A stretch of DNA of 64,000 nucleotides from Pocillopora verrucosa (lineage: Eukaryota > Cnidaria > Anthozoa > Scleractinia > Pocilloporidae): NCBI RefSeq assembly GCF_036669915.1, contig NC_089312.1, positions 25,665,291-25,729,290 on the forward strand, given 5' to 3'. A program made the position numbers and the translations under genes. Under the pieces are notes generated by a model that was given only the letters and a program-made list of their open reading frames with translations, was not told the DNA's origin and did not search any database. Positions 1-9,100 of this stretch are shown here, piece by piece. The stretch's first letter is position 1. Each line of letters begins with the position of its first letter.

Positions 1-1162
1 ATAATTTTTCATTTGTTTTATTCTTTTATATTTTCGTTCGACTTGAACTTATGATGAAGGGCTAATTAATCCGAGAATGTGAAGAGGTCTGCGTACATAC
101 AGACATTCTCAGCTGGGATCTTTTCAATGGATAAAAACCCTTAAGACTAAATAATCGAAACTTGAAAAATGACGTCGTTCCGCAAGTGTGCGATAAATCT
201 TATAGCTGGCAAGCCAAGCCTGGTCCAATATTAAGCTAAACGCAGTCTGTTTAACCGGCGCTCAAACAGCGCCGGGCTCCAGATACAGTACGCTGGTCTG
301 GTTGGTCTGGGCTGTGGCTGTCTTCTACTTTCGTCTGAACTAAAACCAGGCATTGTAGAACCTCTAATATGAAATTCACTAATATGCCATGTAAGTAGAG
401 TAAGGAATCTTCACTGCAAGCAGTTATGATATTTCCAATTTTTTAAATAATGTTTGAAGACTCAGATATCTGCTGCTCATAATGATGCTGGTGATTAGCT
501 GGTACGATATTTTAACTTAGTTTTGACGGGACTACAATTGCACAATGTTTCCAATCTCCAAGTCCGTCGAAAAGCATTACCACAAAATAAGAAGATTTTT
601 TCAGACCTTAGACGTAAAGTTATCAAAATGTTACACTCAATTTGTCAAAATCGATCATGCTGTTAATTAATTTCGTTGCCTTACCAATGCCAGAGAACTA
701 TCCTTGTAAAAGTTTCAAGAACGGGATATGTGTATTCTGACTGTAAAGGACGTGCTCTTGCGTCACATCGTAGTACTGGGGCTGTAAAAAAACCAACATG
801 CAATCACTGTTTTCGTCCTGTATAGAACTTCTGTGATTTTGGATTTTTTTTCACGAAAAAGTTATATGTTGCACTCCCAATGAAGATGTGGATCTTCGAA
901 ATTTAGATAATATTAACCAATTTTCTTGCAAAATCGTTAAGATTAAGTCTTGCGAAATATGTCACATCATCTTCAAGATAAACGAAATTAATTTTACGAA
1001 ATTCATTGAAGAACAAAATTAGCAACTCTAAGATAGTTAGTTTTCGATTACTATGCGGAAAGTGAAATTGAATAATGAAATGATTTTATGTTGCAGGTTT
1101 AATGCAGATGCCAAATTGATCGTTTCTGATGGAAGTAAAGTATACTTAGTTTGCATGAAAAA
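1..1162. other. Intergenic, no gene recognised
   Basis: AT-rich sequence with no convincing open frame. A possible splice acceptor (ttgcag, near 1091-1096) lies upstream of the first gene, but an in-frame TAA at 1136-1138 means it cannot extend that coding region. The left part may hold a promoter or 5' untranslated exon of the gene at 1163; nothing in it settles this. Confidence 0.4.
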
Positions 1163-2200
1163 ATGAGTGAATTTAAGTATCGACTGGAAGACAGATGTAC
1201 ATTACCATGTTCTATGGTGTGCCAAAACTGCCCAGAATACATGTACAGTTTTGAGACGTTGAGAGAGACCTGGACACGAGCCAGTCGCGAAGAAGGGAAA
1301 CACTGCTACGAACGAATTAAGTATTATTTCAGCCATTCTTTTGATCGCCATTTAAAAGAAATGATTTTTGTGGTAGCCTATGATCTCGATCACAACGCAG
1401 GAATTTTCCTGGACTACAAAGGGTATACATTCTTTAAAGAAAAGATAGACAAGGCAGCAGAAATGACAAAGAATTTGCCCGACGTGGAACCAGTTAAATT
1501 GTCCCGGAAAACACCGCAAATTATGCGGGTCTTTAAAACATTGAAAGATTTCGTCATCTTCCATGACCAGTTGCGACAGAAGAATCGTTCCATTGCTCGT
1601 CAAAGGCACATCAATGGAGTACATACGCTTCAAAGGATAAATGAAGTCATTGAGCAAAAATCACCCTTATTTTTAGCTTTCAACGTAAAATTTTTTGAGC
1701 AAGACCCCACAAAAATCTTGCAAATTGGATACGTAGTGTTTTCGCTGGAAAGTGAACAGGATGGCGAAAACTATCATCTATTCTTAGTAAAGGAAAATGT
1801 ACCTTTGTTAAACAATAACACGCAGTTAGAGAGCTACGACGTCTCTTTGTTTCGAAGTGCAGAGGTTGCAAGACTAACTGATATAATAACCAAGCTTCAA
1901 GAAAACGTTTCTCACGTTGATTTTTTGATCACCCATTCAACGTCTTCAGAAGATATTCGTAGTTTCCTCAAATCTCAAGGCCTTCGAGAAGAGCACAAGG
2001 AAATTATCGATACGCTCACCGTTCATTCTGCTCTTTTTCCTGACTCTCGGAAAAACAACAGCATAGAAGATATTCTCATGAAGCTGGAAATTCCGTGCGA
2101 AATTCGCAAACTTCAAAACGCGGGTTATAACGCTTTTTACATCATGAAGATTTTTTTATCGCTTTTAAAGCAAGATTATTGCGAATATCCTAAATTGTAA
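1163..2200 (+). CDS. DEDDh exonuclease-like protein, catalytically dead, intronless
   Basis: A single open frame of 345 residues from ATG 1163 (an in-frame stop at 1136 excludes a longer start without another exon). It has the same layout as the two genes at 14332-16548 and 19021-21119: an N-terminal domain of about 140 residues and a C-terminal DEDDh 3'-5' exonuclease fold (about 168-340). The catalytic set is lost. The paralogues' DIE/DVE is NVK (N174, K176), the second-motif Asp is E263, and the HNAGND motif is QNAGYN (Q318, N323). The frame is open and the fold-defining hydrophobic pattern (LAFNVKF, ILQIGYVVF, NAGYNAFY) is kept, so it is probably a pseudoenzyme, not a random relic. Four cysteines near the N-terminus (C12, C16, C20, C23) are absent from the paralogues. 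The paralogues have an intron near its residue 145; this copy has none, which suggests retroposition or intron loss. A three-codon upstream ORF overlaps the start (1155-1166). Family resemblance to yeast YDR514C/Gfd2-type proteins is from memory. Confidence 0.7.
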   Translation: MSEFKYRLEDRCTLPCSMVCQNCPEYMYSFETLRETWTRASREEGKHCYERIKYYFSHSFDRHLKEMIFVVAYDLDHNAGIFLDYKGYTFFKEKIDKAAEMTKNLPDVEPVKLSRKTPQIMRVFKTLKDFVIFHDQLRQKNRSIARQRHINGVHTLQRINEVIEQKSPLFLAFNVKFFEQDPTKILQIGYVVFSLESEQDGENYHLFLVKENVPLLNNNTQLESYDVSLFRSAEVARLTDIITKLQENVSHVDFLITHSTSSEDIRSFLKSQGLREEHKEIIDTLTVHSALFPDSRKNNSIEDILMKLEIPCEIRKLQNAGYNAFYIMKIFLSLLKQDYCEYPKL

Positions 2201-4842
2201 AGGAGGTACGTTTCTAAAGAAACTGCGGTGCTGCGTCAGTGGGAGAGTACTGACAAGGTAATAAAACCAAATCTTATTAAATTATAAGCCTATCAAGAGC
2301 TCGGGATCATGGGAAAAATCTTTTAAGACAATCGTCTTTTTAAGACCACTGTTTTCTAAGAGACATTGCAACTAAGAAAGAGAGGAAAGCCGAAGAAAAC
2401 AAACCTTCGACCGCAAAAGAAGACTTTAAAGTGATATATTTTCTCAAGAAAGTAAGAGCCTCGTACAGTTTCCTTTCTTTGGGTGAGAAAAAATGGAAAT
2501 TTGGTTCATAGCTAGACGGGTTAGGGAGTTGGGTGGGGAGAATTGGAGACTCTCGCTCTGCAATGTTGACGGCAACACCCAAAAGGCGATGGTTTTGAGC
2601 GGCCCATGAAAGAGAATATTAAATTAGCTCAGAGAGAGAGAGGGGGGGGGGGGAACAATTGACAACTAAGTCAAAAAACTTACACGTTGTAAAACATCAG
2701 AAAAAAAAGCGACTAAAAAAATAAGGAATTTGAGTTTTTATATCAAGAATGCGTTATTTCATCGAGATTTGTAATTTTTAATAAAATATTCCACTTTTGT
2801 TATTTCTTGTGTGTACTTTCATTGCTGATATCTTTCATGTTGTTGTTTTGTGTGCGCTACGTTTTAATTATTTTTATTCTCACAACAGTTAGCGCCTCGA
2901 TGAACGCAAGTGCTGTTAAGAATCTGTTAAGAACCCCCATGTTAAGCCTAACGACGTTATACGAGACAAAAGCACAATCGTAATTTGGGAGTTGAAAGAA
3001 TAGAGTAGCATAAAGTTCTCTGTACCCTAGTAGTAAAGCATCGGAGCGTAGAATCTAAAGGTCTGAGGTTTGACTCCTTGTCAGCGTCCCAAATTTTTCA
3101 AATGTGTTTCAAATCAATATGTTCTCTTGTCTACACTCGACATTGCTTTGTCGCAGTTTAGTTATCATGCAAAGAAGGCTGAATTTGGAATTAGGGTGTG
3201 TCCTGATAGTGCTAGATATTAATCTAATCAATCCAATCAGGCCAAAATACTTATCCAGCTCACAGATCAGATTGCAGCTAGCTTTCCAGACTGATCCAGT
3301 CTCTCAAGAAGAGGAGACAAGCACAACTTTGATACGGCGAGGACCAATATGTGGCTATGGTTTTCTAAGTCACAGCTCTCTTTTCTTTTTCTTAACGTGA
3401 ACTCGCCGTCTGTAGTTCGTTTCTTTTAACTATGAGGCTAGTACAGGATAATGACTTCCCTTCCCTACTCTTTATCTCTTAATCCTCTTACACTCGCCAA
3501 TTAACCTAAGATCTAGCGTAAATTCCAGATAAAATATTGATCGAAAAAATTTCGACGAGAAAGTCAAGGCCATTTTTGGCGTCACAGTGTAACCATTTTC
3601 ATTGGTAGAAATCTTATATAAGGTGATTAAGTTCCTGGAAGAGGAACTTGACATGAATTTTTATACTCTTACATTTACGTTTCATCGTTTGTCTTGCGAT
3701 TTGAAGTCCCTGAAGGTTTTAGACCATGTTTCGATGCTGAAGCGCCAGTCTTTGTCAAACCATGTGGTCGAATGATACTCTAAATGACTTCATGTAAGAG
3801 TTCCTGCACCTGCATTCTCCAAGTACTGGTTCTTTCAGTTCAGTTTATTTAAAATTTTCAAGGAAAACTCAATTCATTGCCTTAAGGAGACAGACAGAAT
3901 GCACGTGAAACGTCACTATCAGAATGATATATGAATCTGTATTCTACTCCAATAAAACATACCAACACTACTCATCTTTCAAAATTTACACTGGATGTTG
4001 GAACATTCCCACTACTTTTAGAAATTATGATTGGCTTCTTAATTCCCAAAGTCAAAACAATAAACAGTGTCTTAAGTAAATAAATCATTTTTACTAGACA
4101 GTTATACCAATTTTTACAAGACATTAATTTTACTTACACAAGAATTCTTTTAACAAAAATATAACAGTGGTTTACACTCTCAACAAAAACACCAACAGTG
4201 AAAAACAATACTTGGCTGGTAAACATTTTAAGACTGTCTTATACTACATAATATAGCAATAAATGAATGTGGTTTACTCTTCATGTGACTGGTGATGTCT
4301 ATTTTCTCTTGAAGAAATAATGACAACCATATTGAATTCCAACCAGTAGAGGCAATAATAATAGATACATTTGTACATTGTGATTATATATCATATGATT
4401 ATTATAAAAAACTTGAATTTGTGAAGTGTTGCTTCAGTCAGAACTCAAATATGCACTCTCACATGCATGACTCATGATCAGTTCTAAAGAATAGCGCTTC
4501 CTTGCATATCATAACATTGAACAATCTTGCACCTTTGTATGTGAAAAAAACTCTCTACAATACAGTGATACCAAAGGAAAGAAAATTAAGCTTGCATTGA
4601 TGTAAATTTGGAGTAAGATTACACAAGATTACTGCTAAGAAAAAAAAACCAGGATGGAAAATACTATTAGATCATAATCCCATATTTGCAATGATATATG
4701 AATTAAGTGATAAAATAATTCACTGATTCATTATTGTTGCAAAAAAAAAAAGTTTAAGGGGGTTTATGACCTGGTATTACTGTTCCCTTTTTTGGTTCTC
4801 AGTTTCACATTCTGTACAGTTTGAAGCAGGCAGTTACTTATC
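2201..4842. other. Intergenic with repeat remnants; probably includes VPS72 3' UTR
   Basis: No gene recognised. Directly after the stop at 2200 lies a dispersed repeat (2201-2285) similar to 39526-39600, with an AATAAA at 2260-2265 that could serve as poly(A) signal. A GA-rich and G-run microsatellite is at about 2632-2655, and a tRNA-like SINE fragment at 3015-3095. The AT-rich stretch 4000-4842 lies just 3' of VPS72 on the minus strand and may be its 3' untranslated region. Small open frames here show no recognisable protein. Confidence 0.5.
3015..3095 (+). repeat. tRNA-derived SINE-like fragment
   Basis: A box-like TAGTAAAGCATCGG is followed about 30 bp later by a B box GGTTTGACTCC at 3067-3077, the spacing of a tRNA promoter. 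The flanks do not form an acceptor stem, so this is a tRNA-derived repeat and not a working tRNA. It resembles the copy at 36660-36745. Confidence 0.55.
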
Positions 4843-5850
4843 CTACAACTTCCTGGCTCTTCTTTGTTCAAGTTCAGAAGTCTTTCCTTTCATTTCCTCT
4901 GCTTGCATTGCATACCTCTCTCTTATGCATCTAAAAGCCTGGGCATTTGCAAATGGTAAACCAGTGACAGGGTCTTGATATCGAGCTGGTGACCCTGTGA
5001 CTGGACAGTAAGTTCTGTGTGGAACTTTGAGTTTTTTAGTGGGAAAGTATGCAGAGGGAAAATTCTTTGCATCTGTGAAAATCAAAAAATTTCTGCAGCA
5101 CCTCTTCGTTGAATCTACATTTACTTCCTCGTCTTCATTGTCATCAACCTTCACCAAAGGCTCTGATACTTCCACGACCGGCATGGACAAAGAATGGAAG
5201 CGGATAATGGGGCCCTTTAATGCAACCTTCTGGATTTTTGTTTTCTTTTTATCGGCCTCTAGTTGTTGATAAGCTTGAAGTGAAGCCACGTTCTCCTCTT
5301 CCGTTATTTTCGCCTCTGCTAAAAGTTCTTCTTGAGTAAGGCGCCTCATGTCGAGAAACTTTTTCGGTTGCTTCTTTTTAAGCAAATTCTTTTTCTCCTT
5401 CTCAAGTTTGAAACGATTCTTCGTTGCCTCAGCGCGTTCAACTGTAAGCGCCCTGGTTGATTTTCTCACACCTTCTCGTGGAGCGTCCTCGAAACTTTTC
5501 CGTTTTTTCACTTCTGGTTCCTTATTAGTAGCTTTCGAAGGTGCAGGGTCTTTCTTCGGAGCTTTATACGGCTTTATGAACTGCTTTTTTCGCTTTTTTA
5601 CCGGTTCGTCATCTCCCTGATCATCTATCACTTCATCTGTCTCAGAGACGCTAAAGTCGGAGTCTACAACGTCCGCTTCTTCTTCCTCTGTTGAATATTT
5701 CTCATCCCCAGATTCTTCTTCGAAACCTCCAAAAGCTGTTTTATAAAAATCATCAACTTCTTGCTCATCTGCTATCAGTTTAGACATTAAGTTTCCAGCA
5801 TTTCGCCGGGTTTCTCTGCCCACGATGAGACTCTCCACTTTGTCCGCCAT
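4843..5850 (-). CDS. VPS72: VPS72/YL1, H2A.Z chaperone subunit of SRCAP/SWR1-type remodellers
   Basis: Nuclear histone H2A.Z-H2B chaperone that helps SRCAP/TIP60-type complexes deposit H2A.Z. The single exon encodes 335 residues from the ATG whose first base is 5850; an upstream in-frame Met at 5883 is possible, but MADKVESLI matches the usual family start. The N-terminus carries the YL1 motif (GRETRRNAG, then DDFYKTAFGGF), followed by a long acidic Glu/Asp run (about 45-85), Lys-rich nuclear-localisation stretches (KKRKK) and a charged central region. The YL1_C signature is at the C-terminus (RYQDPVTGLPFA, about 290-301, then FRCIRERY). Length fits the family (human about 364). It has no intron, unlike most neighbours. 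It is transcribed away from PSMB4, with 315 bp between start codons, so a shared promoter is likely. Confidence 0.93.
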   Translation of the reverse strand: MADKVESLIVGRETRRNAGNLMSKLIADEQEVDDFYKTAFGGFEEESGDEKYSTEEEEADVVDSDFSVSETDEVIDDQGDDEPVKKRKKQFIKPYKAPKKDPAPSKATNKEPEVKKRKSFEDAPREGVRKSTRALTVERAEATKNRFKLEKEKKNLLKKKQPKKFLDMRRLTQEELLAEAKITEEENVASLQAYQQLEADKKKTKIQKVALKGPIIRFHSLSMPVVEVSEPLVKVDDNEDEEVNVDSTKRCCRNFLIFTDAKNFPSAYFPTKKLKVPHRTYCPVTGSPARYQDPVTGLPFANAQAFRCIRERYAMQAEEMKGKTSELEQRRARKL

Positions 5851-6165
5851 TTTGAACAGAGACGAGTGTACTTGCGCCTGCACTAATCAGCGGTGAAAAA
5901 TGTACAAATCAGAGAGATGAAGGGAGGGGTAAGTAGAAAGGTGAAAAGAGACACTCAAAAATTGTCGAAAATTTCTCGATAGCATACTTTCCCTCACAAA
6001 ATTCTTAAGCATGAATTAATTAGCTCATATGATGCCTAAAAATTCAGTATTTTCCTTCTGAATCTTACATTTAACAGCTTGCAGAAACACTAAACCCACC
6101 CCGGTAGAAAACCCCTTATTACTATATTGCATGCTGGGAATGACTCAGGCAAAAAGAAGAGAAAC
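5851..6165. promoter_or_regulatory. Divergent spacer, likely bidirectional promoter of VPS72 and PSMB4
   Basis: Only 315 bp separate the VPS72 ATG (minus) and the PSMB4 ATG (plus). Both are housekeeping genes, and such short head-to-head spacers commonly act as bidirectional promoters. No TATA box is obvious at a fixed distance from either start. The promoter role is inferred from gene layout, not from a motif. Confidence 0.6.
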
Positions 6166-9100
6166 ATGGCCGCAATGAATGTTCCTGGATTTCAAGATCA
6201 GTTTTGGAGTAATGGACCATCACCAGGCGCTTTCTATAACTTTCCCGGCAATCCAAGTAGTTCTAGAACTGCTGAAAAATTTTCACCGGCTAAGAGAACT
6301 TTGTGAGTAAACATCTGGTTATATAGTAGTTAGTGACAATTTTGCTCGACAGAGGTTCATGTGCTTTACAAGAGGTTTTAGTTTTTGATGAATAAGTTTA
6401 AACTGGTTCAAAGGCATGAGTTTTTCTTGATATTAATTGGCGTATAATTTTTTCATTGCGTCAAACATTAGATTGATAAAGGATTAAACCAAAGCGGTAA
6501 ATTTTGTAGATGAGCTAGCGTGATTATATAAAAAACACAATGATGATGTTGTTCAGGACTTATTCATATGCTTCTTTAATGGGACCTATTCAAAAACTAA
6601 AAATACCGTTACACAAAAATAATTAAATTTTTCAGTGGGATCTACACTCTTGGGAACGCACAGGTGTTTCTGAATAGCAACAGTAACTCCTTAAGTGGTC
6701 AGTAGAATAATTTTCCTTAGCCCAAATAATTTTGCATCGCCCATCAATATGATTCGGTGCGCCACGTCAATTTAGGCATCATGTAGTACCTTCATGATTG
6801 TAGCATTTTTCATACTGTAAAATGTTCTTCATATTATGATATTTGTCACAATTATTCTTTTGTCAGATACCCCACCACAACTGGTACCTCTGTGCTTGGT
6901 GTGAAGTTTGATGGTGGAATTCTTATGGCAGCAGACACATTAGGTTGGTTATATTACACTGATTTTGAAATCTTATTTATTTATTTAGGTTTTATCAACT
7001 GAGTTGATAATGTGAATTGACCTTGGTAGAGAGTTTCTGAAGCTGAAGTTTCAAGTACCGTAAAAACCTGCAGATAAGCTGCACCTTTTTTCCAAAAATC
7101 GTCACTAGAAATTGGGGGTGCGGCTTATCTGCGGGAACATTTGAAAATGGTGTTGTGTATGTTGAAATTTTCGCGTCTGATCTAATGCCTTTAGACTTTG
7201 GATTTCTTTTGATTTCTTTCAAAAAACTTTTTTTTCCAAAATTTGAGCTGCTAAATTCAGGGTGTGGCTTATCTGCGGTTGCAGCTTATCTACAGGTGCG
7301 GCTTATCTGCGGGTTTTTACGGTATCAGCCTTCCTTAAAAAAAAAAACTCTCTCTGATAAAGGGCTGACACTAATAATGTCAGACTTTAAGACTTGCTAT
7401 GGTGGTCAATTTACATGATCAACTCAGTTGATGAAATCAAATTATCTTGTATCACATCCCACCAATGCAGCACCACAGGTTCTGCAGGGATGTACCTCCT
7501 TCATCATTATTTTTATTTATTTACTTGCTTACTATTTACATACAATATTTCATTCATCAATGTCTTGAGGTTATTCCATTTTTACTACTATACAAGTATT
7601 TTCTTGTAATAAAGTACTTTAAATTATAATGCTGATAATATTGTGTGCTTGAAGGATCTTATGGATCTCTTGCAAGATTCCGAGAGGTCTCAAGACTCAC
7701 TGCTGTTGGCAATAACACAGTTGTTGGTGGTTCTGGGGATTATGCTGATTTTCAGCATCTGAAATCTCTTCTGGATCAGAAAGTGTAAGTCTCTATTAGT
7801 ATCACATTGATGGTATCTAGAGAAGCTATGAATTTATAAATAAAGAGATACAGTTAGAATCTCAGTTAGAATGTACACCATGATTGGTCATTTTATTATA
7901 TCTCTCAGTTAGAATGTGCACTATGATTGGTCAATTTATTATATCTCTCAGTTGGAAAGTGCACTATGATTGGTTAATTTATTATATCTCTTGTTTAGAA
8001 TTGGTCAATTTATTTTATCTCTCAGTTAGAATGTGCACTATTATTGGTCAATTTATTCTATTTCTCAGTTAGAATGTGCACTATGATTGGTCAATTTATT
8101 ATATCTCAGTTAGAATGTGCACTATTATTGATCAATTTATTATATTTCTCAGTTAGAATGTTCACTGTGATTGGTCAATTTATTATATCTCTCAGTTAGG
8201 ATGTGCACTATGATTGGTCAATTTAAGGAGCTATATTTTCACTGTGCAGCCTGCTAAAATAAATTGTTTGATTGAATTGAAATCTCTCTCCTCTATTTGA
8301 ACCCATGGATGTTATAAACATTTTACGGAACCTCACTTTTCATGCTCAGATTTATGGCCCACACATGTCTCACTGGGGCCATAAATCCAAGTGGAAAAAA
8401 CCTTGGTCAATAACTTAGAATGCAGACCTCAAACTCAGTTGGTAAGAGGTATTGATTTAGATATCTTCTTGAACCCTTCTTATGGCTATTGATTAAAGGC
8501 CTCCTAAGTTTTTACATATCTTTTTCCATTCAGATTATCAAACAATGAGAGGGAGTCACTATTTACTCTCTTTATTTGACAACCATCAATTGGGATTCAT
8601 CAGTTGAGTTGTTGTTGAGAAATGAATAATTCTCTTACATTGTGTAGTTCCAGAAAATATCCATACCCCCACCACGGAGGGAATTGGAAATTCCAGAGGG
8701 GTGGGGGGGTCAAAGTCCCAGGAAATTCCAGAGGGGATGCGGGGTAAGAGGCGAAATTTTCGTCCAGAGGGTAGGAAGTCAATCGACTTTCTTTGTATGT
8801 CAATTGGCGCCACTTACCTACTTCAGTGGGACGTTCTGAAGTTTAAGTTGTTAAATTACGAAGCTTCTAACAGTTCTGCAGCCAAAGAAAGTTTTCTTTT
8901 ATCCTTGTAGCGCTTTGGAACATAAATAACATCAAATAAAGAAGAGAACCACTTTGTTTTTCGAATGGAGCCGCCATTACTCGTTACCAGTCTCCAAAGA
9001 TTACAACTAACAGGAGTGGTTACCTAGGAATTTTCCTTGGTCATAACACATTTCGTGTTCGTAAAATTTACAAATAACTGTCTGATGCTGTTTTTTTAAA

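Noticed and set aside
5027-5620. Plus-strand open frames opposite VPS72
   Set aside because: They are the antisense of the Glu/Lys-rich VPS72 coding exon and read as Ser/Phe-rich low-complexity protein with no family match.
7857-8228. CRISPR-like array
   Set aside because: The units are contiguous with no unique spacers and lie in a eukaryotic intron; it is a minisatellite.
8600-8813. Two minus-strand open frames near the TIR of the 1.5-kb element
   Set aside because: They read across the element's terminal repeat and G-rich subterminal repeats and have no transposase features.
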